From CAKKQX01 sp963734595 (GTDB lineage Bacteria > Pseudomonadota > Gammaproteobacteria > Burkholderiales > SG8-41), in contig CAVTHV010000035.1 of the NCBI GenBank assembly GCA_963734595.1, forward strand, positions 1-64,000: 64,000 bases of DNA, given 5' to 3'. Both the position numbers and the translations under genes were made by a program. The notes below the pieces were generated by a model, which ran no database searches, had not been told where the DNA came from, and saw only the letters and a list, made by a program, of their open reading frames with translations. Shown in pieces: positions 7,043 through 15,579 of this stretch (its first letter is position 1; the number at the start of each line of letters is the position of its first letter).

Positions 7043-8647
7043 TCACTGCGCGTCCGGTTTCACCGGCGCGCCACGGTGTTTGAAGCGGATCCGGGGAACC
7101 GCCCGCACGCGCCACAGCGCGAACAGCACGACCGCGATCCCGATGAACTGGCCGACGTGGATCGCCGAAACCAGCGCCACGCGCGCCGCTTCGACCAGCA
7201 GGTGACCGGTCTGCCCGGCCTGCGCGAGAAACGCCGACTGCGCCTCCTTATTGACCAGGATCTGCGGCGAGCTCAGCAGCGATTGCCAGCGCGTGGCGTC
7301 CGCCTTGGCCAGTGCCTGTTCCACGCCGCTCACGTACAGGCGGTTGACCAGCGTGCCCACGAGCGCCGTGCCCAGCAGGCCGCCGATCATGCGCAGCGAC
7401 TGCAGCAGCGCGGTGACGATGCCGAGGCGGGTGCGGCTGGCCGTTTCCTGCGCGAACACGGTCAGGTTGGGCATGACGAAACCGAGGCCCAGGCCGCCCA
7501 GCATCATGAACGTGGCGATCAGCCAGTGCGGCGTGGTGATGTGGGACAGCGCGACGCCGGCGAACGACAGGCTGATGAACACGAAACCGGCGTAGAGCAT
7601 GACATTGGGCGCCGGGACGCGCGTGATGATGCGGCCGTTGATGATGCTGCCCACCGTGATGAACACGACGAGCGGCGTGATCAGCAGCCCGGCGTCCTTC
7701 GGCGACATGCCGAAACCGCCCTGCAGCATCAGCGGCGCATAAAAGAGCATCGCAAACATGCTGAATCCCGTCAGGGCCGCGAGCACGAAGAGCCCCGACA
7801 GTTTGGGATCGCGAAACATGTCGAGCGGCAATATCGGCTGCTCGCAGCGCCGCTCCCACCACACCAGCAGCACAAAGGCTGCGGCGCAAAGCACAGCCAG
7901 CGCAACGATGCCGGCCGTCAGGCCATCGGCGGGCGCCAGTTCCAGCAGCAGCTGCAGGCTGCCGAGCGCCAGTGCGATCAGCAACGCACCCGGCCAGTCC
8001 ACACGCATGGGCCGCTGCTCGCCATGGCGGATGCGCGGCAGGTAGCGCATCACGAACCAGAGACTGACAAGGCCGATCGGCAGATTGACGTAGAACACCG
8101 AGCGCCAGCCGTAGGCGTGGGTCAGGAACCCGCCCATCGACGGTCCGATTGCATTTGCAATCCCGAAAGCGGAACTCAACATGACCTGCCAGCGCAGGCG
8201 GGTGTGCGCATCGGGAAACAAGTCCGGAATGCAGGCAAAAACGGTGCCCACGAGCATGCCGCCGCCTATGCCCTGCAGCGCGCGCGCCAGTACGAGAAAC
8301 AGCATGCTGTCGGCGATGCCGCAGAGCGCGGAGGCCAGCGTGAAGAGCACGATCGCGCCGATCACGAAAGGCCTGCGCCCGTAATGATCGCCGAGCCGCC
8401 CGAACACCGGCACGGTGATGATCGACATCAGCAGGTAAGACGTCGCGACCCAGGCGTAGAGATCGAAGCCCTTGAGCTCCGCCACGATCGTCGGCAAGGC
8501 GGTGCTCACGACGGTCTGGTCGATGGCCACCATCATGACGACGAAGCAGATGCCGAGGACCGCCAGCAGCGATTGGCGGAACGGCAGGATCTGGCGCGCG
8601 GAGTGCGGCGCGGGTGCGGGGGAGTGGGTGTGAGGATTTGTCGACAA
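7043..8647 (-). CDS. MFS drug efflux transporter, DHA2 (EmrB/QacA) type
   Basis: 534 residues, predicted 14 membrane helices. Landmarks: FVVMMVAIDQTVVSTALPTI in helix 1, the motif A loop GRLGDHYGRRPF, and the motif C region GPSMGGFLTHAYGWRSVFYVN typical of drug/H+ antiporters. It probably exports hydrophobic or cationic compounds across the inner membrane by proton antiport; the substrate is unknown. The frame begins with TTG at 8647 and has no nearby ATG, and I see no strong ribosome binding site. No membrane-fusion partner is adjacent, so it may act alone. Confidence 0.9.
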   Translation of the reverse strand: MSTNPHTHSPAPAPHSARQILPFRQSLLAVLGICFVVMMVAIDQTVVSTALPTIVAELKGFDLYAWVATSYLLMSIITVPVFGRLGDHYGRRPFVIGAIVLFTLASALCGIADSMLFLVLARALQGIGGGMLVGTVFACIPDLFPDAHTRLRWQVMLSSAFGIANAIGPSMGGFLTHAYGWRSVFYVNLPIGLVSLWFVMRYLPRIRHGEQRPMRVDWPGALLIALALGSLQLLLELAPADGLTAGIVALAVLCAAAFVLLVWWERRCEQPILPLDMFRDPKLSGLFVLAALTGFSMFAMLFYAPLMLQGGFGMSPKDAGLLITPLVVFITVGSIINGRIITRVPAPNVMLYAGFVFISLSFAGVALSHITTPHWLIATFMMLGGLGLGFVMPNLTVFAQETASRTRLGIVTALLQSLRMIGGLLGTALVGTLVNRLYVSGVEQALAKADATRWQSLLSSPQILVNKEAQSAFLAQAGQTGHLLVEAARVALVSAIHVGQFIGIAVVLFALWRVRAVPRIRFKHRGAPVKPDAQ

Positions 8648-8668
8648 CAGGGGGTGGATTATCGCATA

Positions 8669-8820
8669 AGGTCAAAAGCATGAACGCAACGGACGCGAAG
8701 GATCGCGAAGGAAATACTAAAGATCTAAAAGCGGAGACACAGAGGACACAGAGGACACAGAGGAAAACAAATAAAAATATAATAAAACAAGGGATTGTGG
8801 ATTTGTGCGTCAGGGATGGA
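8669..8820 (+). repeat. Dispersed composite repeat, copy 3
   Basis: Module B (AAAAGCATGAACGCAACGGA), module A (AAAAGCGGAGACACAGAGG, three 9-mers), and the AT-rich module AAAATATAATAAAACAAGGG. It lies between the divergent MFS and cupin genes, so it is not always at a gene 3' end. Confidence 0.8.
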
Positions 8821-8824
8821 TAAA

Positions 8825-8851
8825 CGCGGCGCCGGTTTGACCGGCGCCGCG
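8825..8851. terminator. Perfect GC hairpin before the cupin gene
   Basis: CGCGGCGCCGG pairs perfectly with CCGGCGCCGCG around a TTTGA loop (11-bp stem). No T tract follows on either strand, so rho-independent termination is doubtful. It lies 44 bp upstream of the cupin start and may belong to its leader. Confidence 0.45.
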
Positions 8852-8894
8852 CCTATCGTCATGATGATCAGGAAATTTGAAAAAGGAGGTCGGA

Positions 8895-9344
8895 ATGGCT
8901 GTCGCTGTTTCAGATTCGCAGGAACCCATCATGGTCGGTCGAATGAGCATCCGCTATCTGATCGATGGCACAGCCACCGGCGGCATGGGCGTTTTCGAAT
9001 TGAGCGTGCCGCCGAATTCCAATGTACCGCCGCCCCATAGCCACACCCGCAACGAAGAGTGCGTCTATGTGCTGGAAGGGACGCTCCGCTACTCGGTGGA
9101 TGGCGTAGAGCGCGACTTGCGTCCGGGGGACTGGATGTCCACGCCGCGCGGGTCTGTCCATCAGTTCAGCAATCCGCACGGCGAGGCGGCGCGCGCGCTG
9201 ATCGTTTTGACCCCGGACATCGGCGCGCAGTATTTTCGGGATGTCGGTGCGATCGTCAATGCGGGCGGGCCACCCGACCGGGAGAAGCTTCTTGGCGTGA
9301 TGTCCAGATACGGACTGGTGCCGGCTTCACCGGGACGCCGATAA
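8895..9344 (+). CDS. Cupin-domain protein
   Basis: 149 residues, a single cupin barrel. Motif 1 is PPPHSHTRNEECVYVLEGTL (two His and one Glu as metal ligands) and motif 2 is LRPGDWMSTPRGSVHQFSN with the third His. A metal-dependent small-molecule enzyme or binder is expected; the substrate cannot be told from sequence. The start at 8895 is fixed by an excellent AAGGAGGT at 8883-8890. It stands alone, with repeat copies on both sides. Confidence 0.85.
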   Translation: MAVAVSDSQEPIMVGRMSIRYLIDGTATGGMGVFELSVPPNSNVPPPHSHTRNEECVYVLEGTLRYSVDGVERDLRPGDWMSTPRGSVHQFSNPHGEAARALIVLTPDIGAQYFRDVGAIVNAGGPPDREKLLGVMSRYGLVPASPGRR

Positions 9345-9348
9345 GTTC

Positions 9349-9420
9349 GGAAGCGGAGACACTGAGGATAAAGTCAAAAGCATGAACGCGAAGGCCGCGA
9401 AGGTACACGAAGGAAAAGAG
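9349..9420 (+). repeat. Dispersed composite repeat, partial copy 4
   Basis: A short A-module remnant (GAAGCGGAGACACTGAGG) is directly followed by a B module (AAAAGCATGAACGCGAAGGC), the reverse of the usual B-then-A order. Confidence 0.65.
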
Positions 9421-9443
9421 AGCGATGCAAAGAGAGGCCGAGC

Positions 9444-9863
9444 ATGAAGCCTCGAATCACCCTCATCACCATCGGCGTTGACGACCTGGAGAGATCGCTC
9501 CGGTTTTATCGGGATGGGCTTGGCCTCAAGACGGAAGGCATCATCGGCAAGGAGTTCGAACATGGAGCAGTGGCCTTTTTCGACTTGCAGGCCGGGCTGA
9601 AGCTTGCGATCTGGCCGCGCAAGAGCATTGCCCATGATTCGGGCGTTTCCCTGGGGAGCCCGGGCCCGGCCGAATTCACGCTCGGGCACAACGTGTCCTC
9701 GAAGGCGGAAGTCGATGCGGTGTTGGAGCAAGCCAAAAGAGCAGGGGCCGTCATCGTGAAGCCGGCTCAGGAGACGTTCTGGGGAGGTTACGCCGGATAC
9801 TTTCAGGATCCCGACCGGCATCTGTGGGAGGTCGCGTGGAATCCACAGTGGGTGATCGAGTAA
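9444..9863 (+). CDS. VOC (glyoxalase/dioxygenase fold) family protein
   Basis: 139 residues with two beta-alpha-beta-beta-beta modules: ITIGVDDLERSLRFYRDGLGL opens the first and VIVKPAQETFWGGYAGYFQDPDRHLWEVAWNP closes the second. The final Glu is the usual metal ligand, and the first-strand position normally His is Thr here. Typical of stand-alone VOC lyase-like proteins; the substrate is unknown. It starts at ATG 9444 after a purine-rich stretch. Confidence 0.85.
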   Translation: MKPRITLITIGVDDLERSLRFYRDGLGLKTEGIIGKEFEHGAVAFFDLQAGLKLAIWPRKSIAHDSGVSLGSPGPAEFTLGHNVSSKAEVDAVLEQAKRAGAVIVKPAQETFWGGYAGYFQDPDRHLWEVAWNPQWVIE

Positions 9864-9894
9864 AGGCAACTGCATCAACGCAAAGGGTGCACAG

Positions 9895-10110
9895 TTAAAA
9901 GCATGAACGCGAAGGACGCGAAGGTTCGCAAAGGAAACACGAAAATAAGATCAAAAGCGGAGACACGAAGGACACAGAGGACACGAAGGGAAAACGAATA
10001 AAAATATAATAGAAACAACGGATTGCAATTGTGTGCGGGAGATGGGCAGGTAATCGCCTGAGCAGTGCTTTGTGAAAACCCCGTTCCGCACTGAGCACAC
10101 GGAGAACAAC
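9895..10110 (+). repeat. Dispersed composite repeat, full copy 5
   Basis: All four modules in order: B (AAAAGCATGAACGCGAAGGA), A (AAAAGCGGAGACACGAAGGA), AT-rich (AAAATATAATAGAAACAACG) and hairpin. The hairpin at 10065-10097 has outer GTGC/GCAC and inner GTG/CAC pairs. It follows the VOC gene on the same strand. Confidence 0.85.
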
Positions 10111-10260
10111 GCAGTTCGATGAATTCTCTCCGTGGCATGGGTCGCGACATAACAGGTAACGTTTCCGTCAGTTGCATTTGTCACCTGAATTCGGCAACTA
10201 ACAATATCAACTAAGATACGCCAGGCGTCGCAACGAACTCCCCAATGGCCGGTAGACACT

Positions 10261-10950
10261 ATGAGACACAGTGAAAGACACAGAACACACCGAACGGGCT
10301 GGCTCCGTGCCGCTGTTCTTGGCGCGAACGACGGCATCGTTTCTACTGCCAGCCTTGTCCTGGGCGTCGCGGCAGCAGGCGCAGGCACTCAGGGTATCCT
10401 GGTCGCAGGCGTTGCCGGCCTTGTCGCTGGTGCCATGTCGATGGCTGCCGGCGAGTATGTCTCGGTCAGTTCACAAGCCGATACCGAACGCGCGGATCTG
10501 GCTCGGGAGAGCAAAGAGCTGGCTGCGAATCCCGAGCAGGAACACGCAGAACTGATGGCCATTTACGTCAAGCGTGGACTGGATGAGACACTGGCCTCGA
10601 ACGTTGCCACCCAATTGACGCAGCATGACGCACTTGCCGCACATGGACGAGATGAGCTGGGTATATCCGACACATTGGCCGCGCAACCAGTGCAAGCTGC
10701 ATTGGCCTCGGCGGGTACGTTTGCCGTGGGCGCGGTGCTACCTCTTCTGATGGTTCTCTTGCTTCCGGTTTCTGCACTGATGTGGGGTCTCGCAGGCAGC
10801 TCACTCTTCTTTCTTGCGCTGTTGGGCCTCCTGGCTGCACGCGCAGGGGGCGCACCCGTGATTGCGTCTGTCACGCGCGTCACTTTTTGGGGGGCTTTGG
10901 CAATGGCATTGACCGCTGGAGTTGGGGCCCTTTTTGGGGTGGCCGCTTGA
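10261..10950 (+). CDS. VIT1/CCC1-family iron/manganese transporter
   Basis: 229 residues. The N-terminal GWLRAAVLGANDGIVSTASLVLGVAAAG and the second helix AGLVAGAMSMAAGEYVSVSSQADTERADL are diagnostic of the family. A charged cytoplasmic segment (EQEHAELMAIYVKRGLDETLA) links to three C-terminal helices. Homologues export Fe(II) or Mn(II) from the cytoplasm. The start at 10261 is not fully certain because only weak purine-rich sequence precedes it. Isolated gene. Confidence 0.88.
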   Translation: MRHSERHRTHRTGWLRAAVLGANDGIVSTASLVLGVAAAGAGTQGILVAGVAGLVAGAMSMAAGEYVSVSSQADTERADLARESKELAANPEQEHAELMAIYVKRGLDETLASNVATQLTQHDALAAHGRDELGISDTLAAQPVQAALASAGTFAVGAVLPLLMVLLLPVSALMWGLAGSSLFFLALLGLLAARAGGAPVIASVTRVTFWGALAMALTAGVGALFGVAA

Positions 10951-11117
10951 GATCCATGGTGTCAGGGAACTCGACGCCTGACCCCTCGTTGCAGCCGAAG
11001 ATGGCGTAGGAGTTGGTTGATGGGCAATATGCAACTATGCAAGCCCGACCCGGTGCGACTCAATGATGCCTGACGAAGCGCTGCACCCGAACGAGTAATG
11101 CAAATTGTTCCGACCCG

Positions 11118-11486
11118 CTATCGCGTGATCGCCGACTTGCGCCCGGAGTATTGATCGCTCATTCGCATCGCTGCGTCGGTGACCGTGGCGGAAGCATGTT
11201 CCGCGCAATAGCGGTCGACAAACATTGCCACCGTATCGCTCGAGATTTCAGCGACCTGGTGCGATTGGTTTGCGTAGTTATGACCGCTGAGAAAACCGCG
11301 AACCCAGTGGATGTAGGGCTGGCGTAGTTCAGGATCACTCTCCTTTTTCCACGCTGCACAGGACATGTCGTCCAGCCCCAGCACTCTGAGCGGCGCGGCA
11401 GATACGTGTGAAGTCTGGATGAGCGTGCCGGCAAGCAACAGGGAAGCGAAGAGTTTCGAATGGTGCATAAATGACCTTAAAACCAT
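11118..11486 (-). CDS. Hypothetical secreted protein with two conserved Cys
   Basis: 122 residues. A signal peptide (LFASLLLAGTLIQTSHVSAA) is followed by a mature part with SCAAWKKESDPELRQPYIHWVRGFLSGHNYA and VDRYCAEH. The paired Cys and the WVRGFLSG core recall a widespread group of small periplasmic proteins of unknown function. Two in-frame ATGs are possible (11486 and 11468). The segment 10951-11117 after the VIT gene holds nothing recognisable. Confidence 0.6.
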   Translation of the reverse strand: MVLRSFMHHSKLFASLLLAGTLIQTSHVSAAPLRVLGLDDMSCAAWKKESDPELRQPYIHWVRGFLSGHNYANQSHQVAEISSDTVAMFVDRYCAEHASATVTDAAMRMSDQYSGRKSAITR

Positions 11487-12042
11487 ATCGTAACCCGCAT
11501 TAGCCTGGTGTGCGGCTGTTCCTGGCTATTTCGTGCATGTTTCTACGCGTAAGGGTCGGAGGCGGTCATTCGCCAGCGTCCGCTATCGGCCACTACCGGA
11601 GGTTCGTCTGGAACAGGATTCTCCCCTGGCAATGACACGCCGGTCTGCGACCCCGGGCGTAAGCGCGCATAATGGGTGTGCAACAGAAACAGCATGCCGA
11701 CGACACAAGGCGCGACAAATGAATGCAGGCAAATGCGAGCGTAAGGAGCCGAAGTGGGCGGATCAGACGTGGAAACCAGGCGACATGCTTCAGGTTGGCT
11801 TGACTGACTCGCACACCCACGAGGGGCTGCTGAATGGCGTGGTAGTCGGCCGCATCGTAATTTTTTGGCATCGACGGGAACATATCGCCGCCACGCCACC
11901 GCGGATTAGTTGGATCCTGACTTAACTGGCAACAGCGGCCTGCAAAACAGGCACGCCTGGCTGGTCCGGCTGTTTCACAGGCTCGCGTGAGAGAGAGAAT
12001 AGGGCCAGCAATTGCTCACCAAACGTCAAGGCGGGCTAAGGA
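11487..12042. other. 556 bp without a supportable gene
   Basis: Open frames exist on both strands (for example 11533-11925 on + and 11593-11883 on -). None has a good start signal, recognised domain or convincing composition, and the longest is low-complexity at its N-terminus. A + strand frame beginning at ATG 11719 is the least unlikely. Confidence 0.3.
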
Positions 12043-12859
12043 ATGATGGGGCCGCTGTTAACTCAAAAAGTACACGAAACATTGCACGCTGCCGCGCGCG
12101 CTGGTGCGCCCACGGTTGAGTGCTCGCTGGACCTCGATCGTTCGAGGACGACGGTCGAGGTGGGCGTTGCAGGATGGATCTGGCAAGGCCAGCGATTCCC
12201 CTATCTGGACACCTGCAAGGACAGAACCATTTACCACTGGGTTGGCGAGACCTTTCAGCCAGTGGCGCGTTTCACGACGTCACTGATCAAGTTGGTGCCG
12301 ACGCAGTGGGGGCCGCCGACGTTCGAAATCGATGGCATCAAGATGTTACCCACGGCGCAAGTCTCGCCCTATGCGGATGCCGAACGCAAAGTCGGCTTGA
12401 TTCAACCGCGCGGCAAGGTGATCCTGGACACCTGTGGCGGCCTTGGCTATTTCGCCGCGTGGTGTTTGCTGGGTCAGGCCAGGCAGGTGCTTTCTTACGA
12501 GAAGAATCCCGACGTGATCTGGCTGCGCAGCCTCAATCCCTGGTCGCCGAGATTGGCAGTGGATTGACGTTAACCCAGGGCGACATTGCCGAGCAGATCG
12601 TCACGCTGCCCGGCGACTCGGTCGACGCGATTTTGCACGACCCGCCGCGTTTCGGTATCGCCGGAGAGCTTTACTCGCAAGTCTTTTATGACCAGCTGGC
12701 CAGGGTGCTCAAGCGCAAGGGCAAGCTGTTTCATTACACCGGCACACCGAACAAACTGACCAGCGGACGCGATGTGCCAACGAAGTGGCGAAACGCTTGC
12801 GGCGCGCCGGGTTTGTCGCGGAATTGAACGGCGATGGGGTATTGGCGGTGAAGAAGTGA
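12043..12859 (+). CDS. Class I SAM methyltransferase, archaeal COG2521 type (frameshifted)
   Basis: Read across two breaks this is a Rossmann-fold methyltransferase. Residues KVILDTCGGLGYFAAW form the SAM-binding loop, and YEKNPDVIWLRSLNPW follows. The second frame gives DSVDAILHDPPRFGIAGELYS, YDQLARVLKRKGKLFHYTG and a third frame gives EVAKRLRRAGFVAELNGDG before TGA 12857. The DPPRF-GELYS-FHYTG combination is what I know from predicted archaeal methyltransferases. Breaks are near 12540 and 12775. Whether the gene is alive depends on sequence accuracy. Substrate unknown. Confidence 0.7.
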
Positions 12860-12944
12860 GCGCCTATAAGGTCAAAGGCATTAAAGCAAAGGATTCTTTT
12901 CGATACTTTCTTTTTAATACCCGCCTGACGGGTGCGCTTGACGG

Positions 12945-13090
12945 GTGCGCAGAGGACACAGAGGAAAACAATTAAAAATATAATAAAACAATGGAATACG
13001 GTTACGCGCAGGGGATGGAGTCAATGATTGCCTGGACAGTGCGTTGCGCAAACCGCGGTTCGCGCTGCGCACGCGGAGGGCACGGAGAGG
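12945..13090 (+). repeat. Dispersed composite repeat, copy 6
   Basis: A short A module (AGAGGACACAGAGGAAAAC), an AT module (AAAATATAATAAAACAATGG) and a full hairpin module at 13039-13072. Both inner hairpin arms have changed to GCGC/GCGC, keeping the pairing. It lies between the methyltransferase and EthD genes. Confidence 0.85.
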
Positions 13091-13206
13091 ATTGATTGGA
13101 TTCCATTGGTCGGGGATTTCCACCTGCAAATTTCAATTAATATACGTCGGGCTTTTTCAGTTTCTCCCTTGCATCTATCCCGGTGGTCACTATTTGCGAA
13201 ACATCA

Positions 13207-13530
13207 ATGATTCGAATCAGCATCCTGTACCCGAACAACGAAGATTCACGGTTCGACGTTTCCTACTACGTCGATACGCACATGCCCATATCCATCAAGC
13301 TTCTGAGCGCGCACCCGGGCTTCAAGGGGGTATCGGTCGAGCAAGGGATCGGCGGCGCGGTTCCGGGGTCGAAACCCGCATACATCGCAATGTGCCACTT
13401 CCTGTTCGAATCCGTCGAAGACTTCCTGGCGGCCTTCATGCCTAACGCGGCGGTGTTGCAGGGCGACATGCGGAACTACACGGACATAGAGCCGGTCATT
13501 CAATTCAACGAAGTCCTGATGTCTCGGTAG
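13207..13530 (+). CDS. EthD-family protein
   Basis: 107 residues, a dimeric alpha-beta barrel fold. Conserved are MIRISILYPNNEDSRFDVSYYVDTHMPISIKLL (the family's YY-x-x-HMP motif) and AMCHFLFESVEDFLAAFMPNA. Related proteins occur with ether-degrading P450s but are widespread with unclear roles. Start ATG 13207 is where the first strand begins. A lone gene between two composite repeats. Confidence 0.85.
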   Translation: MIRISILYPNNEDSRFDVSYYVDTHMPISIKLLSAHPGFKGVSVEQGIGGAVPGSKPAYIAMCHFLFESVEDFLAAFMPNAAVLQGDMRNYTDIEPVIQFNEVLMSR

Positions 13531-13544
13531 CAGGAACGCCGATA

Positions 13545-13707
13545 AGATCAAAAGCGGAGACACAGAGGACACAGAGGACGCAGAGGAAAACAAAGATAAA
13601 TATAATAAAAACATAGCATTATGATTGTGCGCGCGAAGGATTGGGCCGCGATCGGCTGAGCGGTGCAATCCCTGGTTCGCACTGAGGACACGGAGTTCAC
13701 GGAGGTC
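13545..13707 (+). repeat. Dispersed composite repeat, copy 7
   Basis: GATCAAAAGCGGAGACACAG, three 9-mers, the AT module (AAATATAATAAAAACATAGC) and a hairpin module that retains the inner GTGC/GCAC arms at about 13663-13682. It follows the EthD gene by 15 bp. Confidence 0.8.
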
Positions 13708-13770
13708 ATTCATCGATCTCTGCTTTTCTCATCGGCCTCAGTACAAACCCCGATTTGAATCGTCCGCGCG

Positions 13771-13815
13771 GATTTTTGTCATGAGGCGATCTGGCGGCGT
13801 ATCATCCGGAACAAT
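13771..13815 (+). repeat. Second repeat family, copy 1
   Basis: GGATTTTTGTCATGAGGCGA continues as TCTGGCGGCGTATCATCCGG. It is nearly identical to 15915-15956, and its left part recurs at about 15480-15510. Not a gene; it lies in the leader region of the 11-mer repeat protein gene. Confidence 0.65.
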
Positions 13816-13923
13816 GCAGCCGCAGGTTCGCGTATTCTCATCAACCGTGCTTCGCGTCAGCACAATTGTACTGCGCAACGCAAACGGGCTTCTATGTTAG
13901 GGACTCGAAGGCATATACCCACC

Positions 13924-14256
13924 ATGAATTCAGTTCTTCACAGGGCGGCACTACTCGTCGCGATGCTTGTTTTGTTCAGCAGCGCCGAGGCGGAGACCAC
14001 TGGAACATCCGAATCGCCCGCCGGCACATCCGGTGTGGCCGCCAAGGTAGGGAACGCCATCGTGCGCGGAGCCAAGGCTGCCGCGAACGGGGTTGAGCGT
14101 GGCGCAAAAGCCGCTGCGCGCGGCATTGAACACGGCGCGAAGGCCGCAGCAAGCGGAGTCGATCGCGGCGTCAAGGCTGCAGCGAGCGGCGTCGAGCGCG
14201 GAGCAAAAGCGACCGGACACGCCGTCCATACCGCTGCCGAGAAGGTAGGCGGTTAG
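13924..14256 (+). CDS. Secreted protein of tandem 11-residue amphipathic repeats
   Basis: 110 residues from ATG 13924. A signal peptide (residues 1-24, ending SSAEA) is followed by a linker and at least five 11-residue units of the form G-(V/I)-(E/D)-(R/H)-G-(A/V)-K-A-A-(A/S/R) from about residue 45 to the end. Units start at VRGAK, ERGAK, EHGAK, DRGVK and ERGAK. The 11-residue period and Ala/Lys/Gly composition resemble group 3 LEA-like or apolipoprotein-like helices, suggesting a protective or surface-binding helix in the periplasm; this is inference. No family name assigned. Confidence 0.65.
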   Translation: MNSVLHRAALLVAMLVLFSSAEAETTGTSESPAGTSGVAAKVGNAIVRGAKAAANGVERGAKAAARGIEHGAKAAASGVDRGVKAAASGVERGAKATGHAVHTAAEKVGG

Positions 14257-14301
14257 CCCGCACCATCGTCATCGCCCGGCAAGCAAGAAGCCTTCACTCA
14301 T

Positions 14302-14355
14302 GCCGGCGCTTTGCGCAAACCCTGTTTCGCACGCAGCACACCGGGGCGCCGAGAA
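14302..14355 (+). repeat. Isolated hairpin module of the composite repeat
   Basis: CGGCGCTTTGCGCAAACCCT and TTTCGCACGCAGCACACCGG match the hairpin module of the fuller copies; the other modules are absent. It lies between the 11-mer repeat gene and yceH. Confidence 0.6.
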
Positions 14356-14517
14356 GAGCAGATCAAGTCGAAAAATGCGAACAGCACGGGGCTCCGTTCC
14401 CATATCATGTTCGACCCACGGCGGACATTCCCGGCGAGTTTGAATCCCGACTCGCGGTTCGAGCGAAAATACGGCGTATTGTTTAACCGTAACCTTCCGT
14501 TTTTTCACCTGGAATAA

Positions 14518-15198
14518 ATGATGTCCACAACACCTCCCGTCCTTTCTCTCCTTGAAACCCGTGTGCTCGGCGTGCTCGCCGAGAAGCAGTGCACGGTGCC
14601 GGACTCTTATCCGTTGACGCTGAACGCTTTGGTTTCCGGCTGCAACCAGAAGAGCAGCCGCAATCCCGTTATCGAAGCTTCCGAATCGGAAGTGCAGGCG
14701 GCGCTGGATAGCCTGAGGGCGTTATCGCTGATAGTGGAAACGAGCGGGGGAAGGGCGTCGCGTTATGGGCACAACATCGAACGGGTGTTGCATGTTCCCA
14801 CGCAGTCCACCGCCTTGCTGGCGATGCTGATGTTGCGCGGTCCGCAGACGGCAGGGGAGTTGCGCATCAACTGCGAAAGGCTGCACAAGTTTGCCGACAT
14901 CTCTTCAGTCGAGAGTTTTCTGGCCGAGCTGAGCGAGCGTGCGGCCGGCGCCCTCGTGGTGGAGTTGCCGCGCCAGCCCGGCTCGCGTGAAAACCGCTGG
15001 ATGCACCTGCTCTCCGGCGAACCTGTTATCGAGGAGCGCGCGTCCTCCGGAGCGGCATCGGCCGCGCCCGCAAGCGATGTGACGACGGGTGAGATTGCTG
15101 CGCTCAAGGTCAACGTTGCCAGGCTTGAAGCGGAGGTCAGCGAGCTGCGGAGGATGATCGGCAAACTGTGTGCGGAGCTGGGAGTTTCTGCGTCATAA
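14518..15198 (+). CDS. yceH: YceH family protein (UPF0502/DUF480)
   Basis: 226 residues. Two winged-helix domains: the first opens LSLLETRVLGVLAEKQCTVPDSYPLTLNALVSGCNQKSSRNPV, the family signature. The second contains LLAMLMLRGPQTAGELRINCERLHKF. A C-terminal coiled coil (IAALKVNVARLEAEVSELRRMIGKL) ends the protein. Widely conserved in proteobacteria; the function is not established, though the fold suggests nucleic-acid binding. Two adjacent ATGs (14518 and 14521) could start it. Followed by a full composite repeat. Confidence 0.92.
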   Translation: MMSTTPPVLSLLETRVLGVLAEKQCTVPDSYPLTLNALVSGCNQKSSRNPVIEASESEVQAALDSLRALSLIVETSGGRASRYGHNIERVLHVPTQSTALLAMLMLRGPQTAGELRINCERLHKFADISSVESFLAELSERAAGALVVELPRQPGSRENRWMHLLSGEPVIEERASSGAASAAPASDVTTGEIAALKVNVARLEAEVSELRRMIGKLCAELGVSAS

Positions 15199-15206
15199 AT
15201 GCCGGT

Positions 15207-15417
15207 AAGATCAAAAGCGGAGACACGAAGGACACGGAGGAAAAGCGAAAGATTAAAAGCGGGGACACAGAAGGACACAAAGGACACGAAGGAAAAACAA
15301 AGGAAAATATAATAAAAACAATGGATTACGGTTGCGCGCAGGGGATGGAGTCAGCGATCGCCTGAGCAGTGCTTGTGCAAACCCGGTTCGCACCGAGCAC
15401 ACGGAGGCCACGGAGTA
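15207..15417 (+). repeat. Dispersed composite repeat, full copy 8
   Basis: GATCAAAAGCGGAGACACGA, a second A module (AAAGCGGGGACACAGAAGG), the AT module (AAAATATAATAAAAACAATG) and a hairpin at 15369-15400 with nested GTGC/GCAC pairs. It begins 8 bp after the yceH stop. Confidence 0.85.
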
Positions 15418-15579
15418 AGTCAGAAAACGATGAATTGCATATCTGACTTTCTGCGCGAACGCTGAGCTGAACCCACGCTGATCTTTGTCCTGAGCCGATC
15501 TGGGATTCGGCGCTTGCTCCGACTCAAGTGTTACCATCCAACGAAGCTTAACAGATGCCTTTCGAAAGGGAGATTGATA

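Noticed and set aside
7076..8683. A 535-codon plus-strand frame covering the MFS gene
   Set aside because: Gln/Arg/Asp-rich antisense shadow of a 14-helix transporter with clear MFS motifs.
8825..8851. Riboswitch in the cupin leader
   Set aside because: Only a single perfect hairpin is present, without the conserved sequence blocks of a known riboswitch.
11533..11925. Open frames of more than 90 codons on both strands between the hypothetical secreted protein and the methyltransferase
   Set aside because: No ribosome binding site, no recognisable motif and conflicting overlapping frames; left as unassigned.
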